DNA of 64,000 bases from Apostichopus japonicus (taxonomy: Eukaryota > Echinodermata > Holothuroidea > Aspidochirotida > Stichopodidae). Of the stretch, positions 11,532 to 25,915 are shown piece by piece. The stretch covers positions 1,775,001 through 1,839,000 of the forward strand of contig NC_092562.1 of assembly GCF_037975245.1 (NCBI RefSeq), written 5' to 3'. Under the pieces are notes generated by a model. It ran no database searches, was not told the origin of the DNA, and saw only the letters and a program-made list of their open reading frames with translations. The position numbers and the translations under genes are program-made. Numbering within the stretch: position 1 is the stretch's first letter; the number at the start of each line of letters is the position of its first letter.

Positions 11532-13254
11532 ATTCTTCCATCGAATAAATAAAGTTTAAATAAAAACAAAATACGAAATAAAAATGAAAGAAGATACAAT
11601 CAAATAAATAATATATTCTGATCGTCTTTCAGAAGATATGCGTGTCGAAAGTAGATTCAAACACGTGTTGTGGGTCGTCTGGATGTGTACTTCCACGCAT
11701 GCGCAATAATGTACCCTCGCTTAAGTCCAATAAATCAGTAAAGTCTTTTATTATGACTACAATGACCATGTCAGTTAGATTTTCTGCGCTAGTTCTCTGT
11801 AAATGCACCAAACCAAGAGACCCATAGCCTATATAAATTTGTCATCCGATTTACTTTTAACTGACCAGCATGCATGTGGTGATTAATGATATTTTCAACC
11901 CTTAAAGTTAGGTTTCTTGCATACACCCATACATACAGACATACATACTTTTTAACAGGCAAAATTTGTTTTTATTTCCACGATGATTCTATGCTTTTCA
12001 GAGCGTGAAAGCATATGACCATAACAATTTTGAGATATTATAAATTCGAACGCTAAATCAACAAGAAATGGGAAAGTTTCAAACGGTGGAGAAAGTAGTG
12101 AAAACATATCGGTGTCAACCACTGCAGACCAGAATGAGGCGAGGCTATGTCTTAAATACGCATATTCTTGCATTATCGTGCGATAAACGCACGGTGGACC
12201 GTTGATGAACCGCCCCCCCCCCTAATTATATTTCACGGTGTTAATTAATATGTGACTATTGTCTATTCATTAATCATGATTCGTCTATACATATTTGGCT
12301 GATGTATGAGGGTCGATAAAACTATTTATAACCACCATGCACCAACCGTTCAATGTATTAGCCCCATGCATGTTACATTACGTCTGACCGGTATTAGGAA
12401 TTAACACGATATAAGTGTATGTATGTATGTACTTCGCTATACCAGGGAGTTGCAATGGACCCACCCATACGTGTGCTACCGACCGACATGTCGACAAGCT
12501 TACAAATGTGCCCTGTGTATATAGATATATCTTATAACGGTTATCAGCGTACACCGTTTTAACCACAGAATATTGTAACTTTGTAACATTAGTTCTCACA
12601 CTGGTAATTTTACCTACCCGGTTATTTCTGTTGTTGTAACTGTTGACTTCTAAGTATGCAATTTTTAATCTCCCACTGTCAAAACACAACCTAGATTTTT
12701 TTTTTCTTTCTCTTTCCATTTATTTATACACAATTAGAGTTGTGTGGTTTACCCGCAGTCACGGTTATATGGTATTGCTGGGCAGTCGGGTGTTGAAACT
12801 AGGTTTACGATCGTTTACAAGAGAGAGAAGAAAAAAGAGAAGAACTCAAAGTGGAACCCGACAGGTTACTTGTTTGCATAAACTAACAAGCACTTATATG
12901 ATTTGCTTCAATTCTTTATGATCCTATAGAGCAGCAAAATAACGGTCTAGCCCAAAAGTAGAAAAGAAAGAATGAAAGAATGAAGGGGGAAAAAAAAGCC
13001 CAAAGAGGAATATATATAAAATGAATCACAAACTAGCAACACAACATGCCTTTGATGGTTGCGCTAATTAGGGGATTAAATATATAACCTTTTACAAATA
13101 TAAAAGTTCAAGTTAATAGTATTGTCCTAGCGAGTTTTTTCCCCCTTCTCTCTCTCTCTTTAAAACGGCATTATTAGTTTTTTTTTGCTTTGGTAACAAC
13201 ACAATCAGTTTACGCGGTCTCCTGTTTCGATTGTTTGAATGACGTGGGAGCGAT
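10831..13254. other. Mostly unique AT-rich noncoding DNA
   Basis: Contains a (TTTC)n tract (annotated separately) and a C run at about 12211-12222. Small opposed open frames at 11629-11827 and a 113-codon minus-strand frame at 12378-12719 show no recognisable domain. Nothing else seen. Confidence 0.4.
11494..11530. repeat. (CTTT)n microsatellite
   Basis: About nine pure CTTT units inside a longer pyrimidine-rich region. It explains the Ser/Phe/Leu-rich open frame here. Confidence 0.95.
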
Positions 13255-13275
13255 CTAATTCATTGAGACACAACC

Positions 13276-13425
13276 AGGTGGGGAGGATGTACGTGTGTTT
13301 TTGTGAGGTGGGATTGGGGTTGGGGAACATAATAAAGACGAGGCGTTATGTGTGTTGGTTTTGGTGGGGTGGGGTGGGGTGGTGGTGCTTGAAACGATAG
13401 AGAGGCGGTGGGGGTGAGGAGAGGG
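13276..13425. repeat. G/T-rich low-complexity tract
   Basis: GGTGGGGAGG, repeated TGGGG pentamers at about 13360-13385 and GGCGGTGGGGGTGAGG. The minus-strand Pro/Thr/His-rich frame of 70 codons is a by-product. G-quadruplex formation is possible. Confidence 0.8.
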
Positions 13426-13617
13426 TGTTACTCTTGCTTTTATTTCATTGTCTCTCATCGGTCTCACCTTTTCTTTTCCGGCTGTATAGTTAGGATTATA
13501 GTAGGCTGGTGCATTGAAATATATATACTAATTGTCATTCATTTATTAGAAGATCATTATTAGGCTCTGAAATAACTTTGACTGTTGTAAGAGCCAATTT
13601 ATATTTTAAGAAAAGGT

Positions 13618-13650
13618 TAGTGGGGGAGGGGAGGGAGGGGGGGGGTGGGT
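13618..13650. repeat. G-rich run
   Basis: A stretch of G runs broken by single A or T, followed by the small hairpin GTACCATTTTGGTAC. Confidence 0.8.
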
Positions 13651-13920
13651 ATTTCGTCTAGTACCATTTTGGTACAATGATTTCTGTATTTATTTCACGC
13701 ACGGGCTCTTGCTTAACCCTTTTATATATTACTTGGATATTACATACGGATTAATTGACACTTGTAAATCAGTAGTAGTCCTTATGTACATAAATGAATA
13801 AAGGATAATAATGCTTTGAGCATATCAAAAAATTAATAATAAATTTAAAAAACTAACGAATCACTAACAAAGACTGACGTTTTTACAATCATGTACTTTA
13901 GAAGGATCTCGAATGTAAAT

Positions 13921-13998
13921 AATATATATATATATACATAATATATATATATAAAATAATATATATATATATACACACATATATATATATATATATAA
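13921..13998. repeat. Interrupted (AT)n microsatellite
   Basis: Several AT blocks separated by CATA, AAATA and ACACAC. Confidence 0.9.
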
Positions 13999-14283
13999 AT
14001 TAATAGTGCATTAGCTGGAATATCATATTTAAATGGGTCATAAATTTAATAAAAGTCATTAACATAACCATTTACTTGTCCTACTTATAGTCTCGGGGTC
14101 TTCACACTATGTACATTTTATTCATTTGCCGATAAAATGATAAGAATAACTTCTTCTTTGTAGGAAACAATTGTTATCGTCAACGCAAGCTATCCTGTCA
14201 TAGATTTTGGAAAATGTAGAATACAGAAATCGATCTATCAAACATCATAAACCAAAGCAATAAAATAAGGAAAATAGATACTT

Positions 14284-14298
14284 AGCAATATATATGTA

Positions 14299-14395
<97 letters not shown>

Positions 14396-14406
14396 ATATA
14401 TATATA
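14284..14406. repeat. (AT)n microsatellite
   Basis: More than 100 bp of AT with few interruptions, on the left of a fragment of the tRNA-like dispersed repeat. Confidence 0.95.
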
Positions 14407-14450
14407 TAAATGAAAATCGTAATGAGTTGGAAAATCAAGAACAGTGAAAA
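14407..14450 (-). mobile_element. tRNA-like dispersed repeat, 3'-end fragment only
   Basis: AAATGAAAATCGTAATGAG followed by TTGGAAAATCAAGAACAGTG matches, in antisense, the last ~45 bp of the family (compare 25476-25520 and 36824-36860). The tRNA-like module and everything upstream are missing; the break joins directly to (AT)n. Either the insertion was extremely 5'-truncated or AT-mediated deletion removed the rest. Confidence 0.8.
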
Positions 14451-16908
<2,458 letters not shown>

Positions 16909-17506
16909 CGGCTATATAGTATTAGTACTAATAATAGTAATAGTTAGCGTGATAGTGATGTTGATAGTGATATTGATAGTGATAGTGGTAGTGATAGTAA
17001 TAGTAAATAGTAATAGTAGTAATAATAGTAGTAGTGATAGTAATAGTAGTAATCATAGTAGTAGTGATAGTAATAGTGATAGTGATAGTGATTGTGATAG
17101 TGATTGTGATAGTAAAATTGATAGTGATAGTGATAGTAAATAGTAAATAGCAAATAGTAATAGTAGTAAGGATAGTAATAGTGATAGTGATAATGATAGT
17201 GATAGTGATAGTACAGTAAATAGTAATACCAATACCAATAGCAAAAGCAATACAATACCAATACCGATACCAATAACAATAACAATACCAATAACAATAG
17301 CAATACCAATAACAATACCAATAATAATACCAATACCAAAAGCAATACGAATTCCAATACCAATACCAATAGCAATACCAAAAGCAATAGCAATAGCAAA
17401 AGCAATACCAATACCAATAGCAACAGCAAAAGCAATATCAATACCAATACCAATAGCAATACCAAAAGCAATACCAATACCAATGGCAATAGTAATAGCG
17501 CCTACC
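16909..17506. repeat. Hexamer-based minisatellite in two motif blocks
   Basis: From about 16911 to 17218 the sequence is built of GATAGT and AATAGT hexamers with trimer shifts (AGT, AAT). From about 17219 to 17505 it is built of AATACC, AATAGC and AAAAGC hexamers. The same six-base rhythm continues through the junction, where AATAGT passes directly to AATACC. Because the unit is a multiple of three, long frames stay open: Ser-Asp repeats on the plus strand and Leu-Val or Gly-Ile-Ala repeats of 176-181 codons on the minus strand. These are low-complexity artefacts. Confidence 0.9.
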
Positions 17507-19115
17507 ATTACTTTTAGTTCAGGGGAATCTGACAATCTGTAGTCGCTTGCAATATTCTTTTTAAAATTAAAACAATTTACCAAAATATATCAAACAATGA
17601 ATAACTTCGTCATATATTATTTATTGCAATGTTTATTTTTCTGTAAGGGGTATGGGCAGTTGCTGAGTATAATGAATTTAAAAATATTGTCGCTATTTAC
17701 ATGATGGGCATTCATTTCAGTATTAGTACTATTAATTAAGATTGAAAATATGAAAAGATAAATATAAAGGATGTGTAATCGTGTACATATATACTACTAG
17801 TAATATGACATCGCAGATTTAGAAAAAACTATTGACATCTCCCAGACACTGATGAAGTTATACTCTTTAACAAATATCTCTGTCGTATATTAAGCTACAT
17901 ATGTTGCTTGGGTTTGTATATCCTCTTTAAAAGTTGATCAAACTCAACTCAATCTAATTTAAGGCGCTCTGTATAATGTTTGACTGAGTTGGTATATAGA
18001 TGTTATAAACATTCAGAGTAAACAAACTTGCGGCCTTCTTGTTTTCTTGCTTTCTCTTTTCTGCTTTTATTTTCTTCTTTTCTTTTCTTGTTTTGTTCAT
18101 TCTCTCTGCATGTTCAAGTTTAATTAACTTGATATAATAACAACAACTCATACAGTGACAATAATATATCTTTGACCATTAGGCGTCAAGAATCATGTCC
18201 AATCCTGCCTCTACGTGTACGAACCAGCTACACGAAAGTCAGACTCGTAACCGTGATCACATCGCCAAACATACGCCTGTTATTACCCTTCTATGTTTAC
18301 ATTCTCATTCGCTTAGTTTACTTATAATCCAACGAGAAATCGCAAACCAGAGGTGATCACTACACGCTTATGAGATGCTCCGTGTTGATTTCATTACCCT
18401 ATGTTTGCTTTCACTAACTTTGATATTACTTGAAAGAGAAACATAAAACGACATGTATTGCTTTGCAGATCAAGTTGATTTATTTAATTCGTATAGGAGA
18501 GTCATTGATTATGTTATATGAAGTTTGCAAACTGCACGTAACTTGTTTTTTTCTTTATTAAATCTCCCCCACCCTGCCTCCCTCATCTCTAGTTTTTAGC
18601 TTTAATGTTACAAGTTGACTTTCTCTTGTTTTGAGACAAACCGATCATGTTTCGATGACTTCATGTATAAATATTAATAATAGCTAAGCTAAACAGTAAA
18701 AATAATAATACTGTTAATCAACATTTGATATGAAAAAAATTCTGGGAAATTGTTAAGAAAGGGGGATAATGATAATAATGGATAATAATAATGATAAATT
18801 GCTTTCAATACTACTAAAACTTGATGGATATGTAACTATTTTCCATGACCAATACCAATTTTGTTTAAAGATGGTGGATTTTTCAATTAAAGTGAAAGAA
18901 AATGAAGAATAGTTTTCAAGAGCTACATATACAAAAGATTGTTCATGTTTTAGACAGGAAATATCTAAGAGTTTTGAAGCCTTATGAAAAGGGGATTGTT
19001 ATTCCCCTTTCGTTTTGATATACCATACGTCATAGACCAAGCATGACGTCTCTAAAATATGTTATTCTATAGTCGCATATGCACATGCGCCGATGGCCGG
19101 TGGGACCCCAGGGGT
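17507..19115. other. Unique AT-rich noncoding DNA
   Basis: No gene recognised. A GATAAT-type trinucleotide patch lies at 18766-18797. GTGATCAC occurs at 18253 and 18353, and ATTACCC...TATGTTT about 30-40 bp after each, hinting at an old ~100-bp duplication. Confidence 0.4.
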
Positions 19116-19767
19116 AATTATCAGGGTTCTGCCCAGGGTGGATTGAGTGCCGGCAGGACTATCTAAGCGGAGCGCCACCATCGGTTGGCGCGGAGCGTAC
19201 AAGAAAATTGTGGGTTTTGGAAACCCCCCAAATGGCCGGAAATGGCCCTTCCCGAGTATTCTGAGCCACATGTAGACAGCTTTGAAATGAGATCTTATGT
19301 CTGGAATTTTTCATAATTAATGAAAAAAGTTAGGACACATATCTGGAGCACCAGATTACAGACCAGCCGGTGGTGCCTATTAATAAATCATTCAGGCTGA
19401 GATGATAATTTTAGATGGGACAGTTACTTACGACAGTTATGATATACACACTGAGCGACTAACGCTGCTTCTCATGTATCGAATAGTGAATACAAAATCT
19501 GAGTGTAATTTCATGTACAAATAAACAGTAAACTAGTGAATAACTCCGATCAACTGCGCGATATCATGCAGTGAACCTGCGAACAGCGTTTATTACTGCA
19601 GTGTTACTGTATGTTCGACCCTCCGGCTATGGAGCTGTTTTTTGGAGTTCCTATCGAAAATAAGTGCCGGTCGGAAAAGTCACTCAGGTAGATTGTGGCG
19701 GTCGGTAATTCAGCGTGCTGGTCGGGCCCGACCGGCGCCGACCGGCAGCGGCAGAACCCTGAATTAT
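19116..19767. mobile_element. 640-bp nonautonomous DNA transposon with TIRs and 6-bp target duplication
   Basis: The element spans 19122-19761. Its ends are a perfect 12-bp inverted repeat, CAGGGTTCTGCC at 19122-19133 and GGCAGAACCCTG at 19750-19761. The 6-bp direct repeat AATTAT flanks it at 19116-19121 and 19762-19767, as expected for a target site duplication. The element is much more GC-rich at its ends than the surrounding DNA. The right end carries the palindromes GGTCGGGCCCGACC and CCGGCGCCGACCGG. No transposase-like frame is present, so it would need a transposase in trans. CAGGG termini recall hAT elements, but those usually duplicate 8 bp, so the superfamily is left open. Confidence 0.85.
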
Positions 19768-20890
19768 GCAATTTTCTTTACTGTGTTATAAAAATGATTA
19801 ATACAATATACCATATCTTTCCAGCCCTTCCATAGTATCCCTGTACCCTCTTATTGACCTCATGCAGGCCCCATTGACTGTACCTCCTCTGACCTAGCCA
19901 CTCCACCCCAACCACCCCACCCCCACCCTCACCCCCACCCCTCCACCTGCCCGCCAGGCCTGGTTTTAAAGCACATAGTTCTTTCAACTAGATTGAGGTG
20001 TGTTTACCGATATCCAACTATGTATAAATATCACACGGTTTGCATGGTCGGTATGAGAAAAAGTAGAATAAAAACAACTATCACTCTAGGCCTAAGTGTG
20101 TAACTTTAAACTGATACAGCATTTCACTCACCGATAAAATTTGACTTTTTCAAATCCAATGTATAGAGTAATATCTTAAACAAAACGCGGTATATATACT
20201 ACAACTTTGCCTTAATGGGATCCCCAGCACACGTACCGTACAATTTATCATATATATATATAAATGTAGTATTATAATATGCTTTAACTGGTAGCTTGAC
20301 CAAAACCTTGTCTTATAAACGGAAGTTGTTGGAATTCACTCTCCAACAAAAGGAAGCAAGCAAAGCAAAGTGAAAGGTATTTAAGTTAAAGAAAAATGAT
20401 ATCATAAAAATCTTGGAGTTTCATGTAATTACCGAAATATTAATGGATCTACTCAATTGTTCGCCGAATATGGTCAATAGAAATAAAAACGGTGTTTTTT
20501 GGCCTCATTTATATCTTTTTTATTTTTTCGTCTTCATTTTTTTTTCTTTTCTTTTCATTTTTCTTATTTTCATGAAAATGGCTCATTTAAAAAGAATCCA
20601 TTTATAGCATGGTGGACGAACTTTGAAATCGTATAAGCTTTACCTTGATCAAATAAAGTGGCAATTACCGAAGACGATACCTCATAACTGGTCTTTAAAT
20701 GACTTACTGCCTTAAATTATACGTGCCAATAATATTGACCTTAAATTCTTGGACAATATTAAAAAATTAAACTCGGTTCGATTTAAGTAAAAGGGCTCAT
20801 TTCCTTGCCTTAATGCGCTCTTTATTGAGCCTGCAACAATATATTTTCCTGCCTTTTTCTTTTTCTTCTTCTTCATTTACTTCTTCTTAT
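19768..20890. other. Noncoding DNA with C-rich and pyrimidine-rich tracts
   Basis: A CCACCC/CCCCA tract at about 19900-19950 and a TTC-rich tract at about 20846-20890 stand out. No gene recognised; a 69-codon Gly-rich minus frame is the complement of the C-rich tract. Confidence 0.5.
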
Positions 20891-23100
20891 TTAAAGTACT
20901 CTAGAAATGGATTTTGTAATTGAGAATCAGAATAAAGTTTCTGAACAAAAGTGTTAAAGTCCTTTCTCTCAATAATGTGATTTATTCCTACATATACCTA
21001 CATATACATATACCTTTATAATATACAGTTCGATCCTTTAATAATTGGTTTGTCGCATTGTTATAGATTTAGGCCTTAAACGGCCACAATCAATGCTTGT
21101 TGAAATAATTTCTTTATTGAACTAACAGTATATGTATATACGTATTGTACTGGAATAGGGTCAAAACGATTCACTTTATATCAGTAATGTGTACTATTAT
21201 ATGCGTTATATTTTGATGTGTTAAATATTTTGGGGTGAACTTTATTTGGCTTTTGTTAATGTTACAATTCATTCAATACCCTTTTTCCTTTTTTTTTCTT
21301 CTTTTCTCTTTTTTTGTGACTCAAATAGTGCTGTAAAAATAATATACTCACTTGAGGGCATCTTCGTGTGTCTTTGATACGCTAACGTTTACAGTAAACA
21401 AAGTTTGTATCGCGGTATTATATACCCTTACTTTTCCAGCTGACAGCACAGAAAAGTGCATTCTGAAGTCAAACTATTGTTAATCACCCTATTTCTTGGT
21501 CTATTCCACGTAAATTCAGAAGCCAAATACAGGACAAAAGTAACTTCTTGTTAGAAGGGTTCTTATTGAACAACCTGTATCAAATTTACTCAGCGGTTGG
21601 GTTTTCTAAACGAAGGGGAAGCTCGGAGTTCTAGTTTTATTTCAATGTGTTCCATAGAATATATCCCGAGGGTGTTCTAAATATCTGACAATATCCGAAT
21701 ACACATTAAGATTTTTTCAAAGTCAATGTTTATGGAAGATTTTTTTTGTACCTTGGCGGCTGGTTGTTTGTCACGGTGAATAATACGGATAGAAAGAAAG
21801 TAAGAAATAAAGAAAGACAGACAGAAAAATCCAGTCCTAGTTCACCAAAGTTATTCAATGGTGTTTTAAAACAAGACATGTTTTTATAAGCTATTTGTCT
21901 ATCAGCCCGAGTAGCTTTAAAGTCCTATTGTAAACTATATATATATATATATATAATGGTATTGTTTATGCACCAGACGAAAATTCATGCACCGTTAGCG
22001 TTACTAACTTGTTGACTGAAGTTTTAACCAGTCACTGAGACTCATCGACCAGTTTGAGCAAAATATTGTGATATGCTTTGTTGCATATAATGCATGGTCC
22101 TATAAAATCTTACCACATAATTTCAGTAAGTTATATTGAGAGCAATTTATTGTAACTTTGTATACTTAAATATTTTAGATTATTTAATTTTGGTTTACCA
22201 TAATTTAAAAAATAAATAAATAAAAATCCCTTAACTATTAATCTCGTGCAACCGGTACATGTACTGTCATATACTGAATCTCCAGCGGTGGGTCAAGAAA
22301 CAAGAATAATAATTGTTTCCACCTTTGTCTGAAATCTTATTCATCTTATTCCACTCTTTGAAACGTCAGTTAATGTCATTTTGAGGGAGTTCGCTTCCCG
22401 AAGATTTCTGTAAACTATAGGCCTAATGACTTCAAACTCTGTCCCTTTAGTGACCATAATCGTATCTTTCTTAGCATATTAGTCAGAGACGTTTGTTGCA
22501 CTTATTTTCACCGCAAGATTGTCGTTGTCGTGAAACCTTCCCCCTCCGAAATGTCACAAGCATTGAGTACTTTGACCTTTAAAAGATCCAATGTCTGAGT
22601 TTCGAGGAAGTGATTTTTTTATATATACTTTTTATTTATTGCTGTTTCTCACTTTGTAAGAATTCATAGTTACCAGTTATTGTTTTCAAAGGGGTGAACA
22701 GAGGCCTCAACAGAAAAGTCATCCGCTATAAGTCATATATTCCCCTTAGTTATGATAATAAAGCATACATGTCAAATGAATGTGAGCCAGGAAAGAATAC
22801 TGTTTAATTAAAGAAAGGCCGTGCGGATTTCTCTCCCTCAATATTTCCCCTCTATCTTCTTACTTTCTCATTGGCGCTATATATGTTTAGGAAATAATAA
22901 GGACAGTTTCCGTCAATTGTTTTCGACTGATCATGAATTCGATATCAACGCCCTAATTAGTGTATGGCTTATGATGTATATATCCAGAGCAAGTGTCGTC
23001 CTCCTGGAAATGATTTTAAGCTGACAAATTTCTTTCTCTTTTAATCCGAGTTCTCTATGAAAAAAAAAAATGCCATTTATTTACGAGACAAGATAATATA
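20891..23100. other. Unique AT-rich noncoding DNA
   Basis: Only a short (AT)n at 21936-21955 and a GAAA/GACA-rich patch near 21790-21828 were seen. Confidence 0.4.
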
Positions 23101-23119
23101 CTCTCTCTCTCTCTCTCTC
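23101..23119. repeat. (CT)n microsatellite
   Basis: About nine pure CT units followed by an A run. Confidence 0.9.
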
Positions 23120-23257
23120 AAAAAAAATCAAACGCAACCATTTATTCTTGGTATTGTGTACTAGAGATCTCGTTGATAAGCAACTGCCACACAAACTTCA
23201 CAGAAAAATCTTGATCCGTCTGAGTAATATCACAGCTTAATAATCGTGTCGGGATGG

Positions 23258-23450
23258 GGCGACGGCTGGGGAAGGAGGGGGGGGGGTGGAGGGTGGTTGT
23301 CATTTTTGTAAACGCGTGATGTAATAGAGCCACTAGGATCAGATTCTATAGAATCCATTCTCAGTTATGCCAATTTTTATTATGTTATTTGTGGGGGGAG
23401 GCGGGGTGGGGTGGGTGCTGGAGGTGAAGGGGGGGGGTGGAGTGGGCATG
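23258..23450. repeat. G-rich tracts with G-quadruplex potential
   Basis: Two G-rich stretches (about 23268-23300 and 23391-23450) with G runs up to nine bases. They create Pro-rich artefact frames on the minus strand. Confidence 0.8.
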
Positions 23451-24069
23451 TCATACATGAAGACCTGTAAATAACTCGTAATGTTGTATATCGACATCAA
23501 CAATAGTTTTCGGTCTAGCTTCCCTGACATAAATATTAAGCTACACAAAGTCTACAGTGAGTGCGCCATGGGACACAACTGGGCATCTTATGCTTGTGAA
23601 GCGTTTGCAGATAGGACGCGTGCTGAAAAATATATATATATATACCGTATTTTGATTTTTCACTTTTTTACAATTTCGTTTTTTTTATGATGTCGTAAAT
23701 GAAATAATAATAGTAATAACCACACGTGATTATTTTGATATAAATATCCACCTTTGTCTGTTTGCAGCTGGTGAAATATGTAATACCGTTCAAAAGGATA
23801 TATATTATCTGATCGTTGCAAGCAAGGGCCTGCAACGACTTGCTAATAACAAACCGTGAAATTTCTGCCCCGTCTTGGCGAGAATTTGGCGATGACCCAT
23901 GTGGGACAATTTTCGTGTGCTTCTCCTTTTTTCGTTAAAGAGTATCTGTTGCTTGCCTTTAATGTGGGCTCTTACAATTCAGAGACCAAATTGAAAGATC
24001 TTGATATTTTGAAATCACAAACGGATCGGAATGATTTGGGATGATATGAACCTAACCAGGGTTCCGCAT
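23451..24069. other. Noncoding DNA
   Basis: A short (AT)n at 23628-23644. An open frame of 62 codons at 23856-24044 begins with GTG and has no recognisable domain. Nothing else seen. Confidence 0.4.
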
Positions 24070-25125
24070 ACTTCGGTAGCAACTTAATAAAACCCCAATA
24101 TGTTGTTAATGCAGACTCTTAGGTTTCTTATTCAGGTACGTTATAACTTAATAACTCCAATATATTGTTAACGCAGGCTCGAAGATTTCTTATTCAGGTA
24201 CAGTGTAACTTAATAAACCCAATATACAGTGTTAATGCAGACTCTTAGGTTTCTTATTCAGGTATACGGTGTAACTTAATAGTCCCAATATGTTATTAAT
24301 GCAGACTCTTAGGTTTCTTATTCAGGTACGGTATAACTTAATCACCCCCAATATATTGTTAATGCAGTCTCGAAGGTTTCTTCTTCTGGTACGGTATAGC
24401 TGCTCAAAGCGCTTTACACATGTTAAACCTAAAAACAAATAGTAACAAGTACCAAAATATTAAATATATAGAACCAATAAGGCAAAAAATGTAAAAGCCA
24501 AAAGCAACAATATCAAAAACACCCGTACTAAACGATACTAAAAAAAAAAAATAAATAAATAAAAAGTAAAAAACCCAAAACGCATAATAAAGCCCAATTA
24601 GTTGTTAATGTAGACTGAAAGGATTCTTATTTAGGTACGGTATAACTTAATAACCCCAATATATAGTGTTAATGCAGACTCTGAGGTTTCTTATTCAGGT
24701 ACAGTATAACATAATAAACTCAATATACATTGTTAATGCAGACTCCTAGGTTTGTTATTCAGGTACGGTATAACTTAATAATTCAAATATATTGTTAATG
24801 CAGACTCTTAGGTTTCTTATTCAGTTACGGTATAACTGGATAACTCCAATATGCTATATTGTTAAACTTAATGCAGACTCTTAAGGTTATAAGCCTATTT
24901 ATACTGTTAACGTGCAAAGTTATGTTATCAGTTTTTGCATAGTTGCGAAATAACCCAAGAGGCTCGGTATATTGTTGTAAGTCTATTAGATTGTAATCCT
25001 AGTAATATGTAACCTAACAGCCTTAGTGGAATGCAAATAGAGATTCGAAGTTTTTTTTATTGGTTTTTTTTTTATCAGGTATGAAGTAATAAAAAATCCT
25101 CGGTTAATTGCTAGTGCAGACTAAC
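24070..25125 (+). repeat. ~63-bp minisatellite array, about ten units plus a decayed one, interrupted
   Basis: Units contain GCAGACTCTTAGGTTTCTT, ATTCAGGTACGGTATAAC and TTAATAACCCCAATATATTG. GCAG anchors fall at 24111, 24173, 24237, 24301 and 24364, then after an interruption at 24610, 24674, 24738, 24800 and 24873, giving periods of 62-64 bp (the last 73). A decayed unit is visible at about 25073-25125 (TATCAGGTATGAAGTAATA ... AGTGCAGACTA). Units differ by substitutions, so the array is old. No coding potential. Confidence 0.9.
24399..24582 (+). mobile_element. ~184-bp A-rich insertion inside the minisatellite
   Basis: The array breaks in mid-unit after GGTACGGTATA and resumes near CATAATAAAGCCCAAT. 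The inserted DNA begins GCTGCTCAAAGCGCTTTACA and ends in a long A-rich stretch with AAATAAATAAAT (24536-24574). One conserved end and one A-rich end suggest a retroposed fragment. Target duplications could not be separated from the array sequence. Confidence 0.5.
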
Positions 25126-25408
25126 ATTTTGCATCCAAGTTTATATCGGCTTCTGTCGTACTTAAAACCCTCAAGCTACCGTAGGTTAGTAATTAGTACC
25201 AAGTTAAAGAATATCTTGCATTGCCAAATAAATCTACAACATTTTACCAAGGCCATGTGAAAGTTCACACCAGATTGCGACGAAAAACGTAGAAAACAAA
25301 CTAGGGAAACGAAATTCGACAAAAGACTTCCATGATTCATGCCATGTGATATATTATTATTATTCTTGGCGTTTAACCCAATAACAAGATTTCTTACAGG
25401 ATGTTCGG
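25126..25408. other. Noncoding DNA
   Basis: Nothing recognised between the minisatellite and the (AT)n tract. Confidence 0.4.

Positions 25409-25475
<67 letters not shown>
25409..25475. repeat. (AT)n tail of repeat copy 2
   Basis: About 33 AT units adjoining the 3' end of the minus-strand dispersed repeat. Confidence 0.95.
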
Positions 25476-25802
<327 letters not shown>

Positions 25803-25837
25803 CTATTACTAATAATACACATTCACGCGAGTATATC

Positions 25838-25915
25838 ACCGTGGCTTAGTGGTAATGAGTTCGGTCTGTGACACGAAGGTCCGGGGTTCGATTCCTACCT
25901 TCGCCTGTATGTTGA
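25838..25915 (+). mobile_element. Second type of tRNA-derived repeat (SINE head)
   Basis: An A-box-like TGGCTTAGTGGTAATGAG is followed 30 bp later by the B-box GGTTCGATTCC, the spacing of a tRNA gene. No acceptor stem can be drawn and the T stem pairs poorly, so this is not a functional tRNA. It differs from the 300-bp family in all arms. Downstream CCCAAAAGGACGAAACC and ATCTATATCTATC may be the tail of the same SINE. A single copy was found here. Confidence 0.65.

Noticed and set aside
16944-17583. Minus-strand frames of 176-181 codons rich in Leu/Val or Gly/Ile/Ala, resembling membrane proteins
   Set aside because: They are translations of the hexamer array; two frames are open at once because the unit is a multiple of three and contains no stop in those frames.
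24070-25125. CRISPR-like array (regular repeats)
   Set aside because: Units are contiguous minisatellite copies that vary along their whole length, without unique spacers, in a eukaryotic context.
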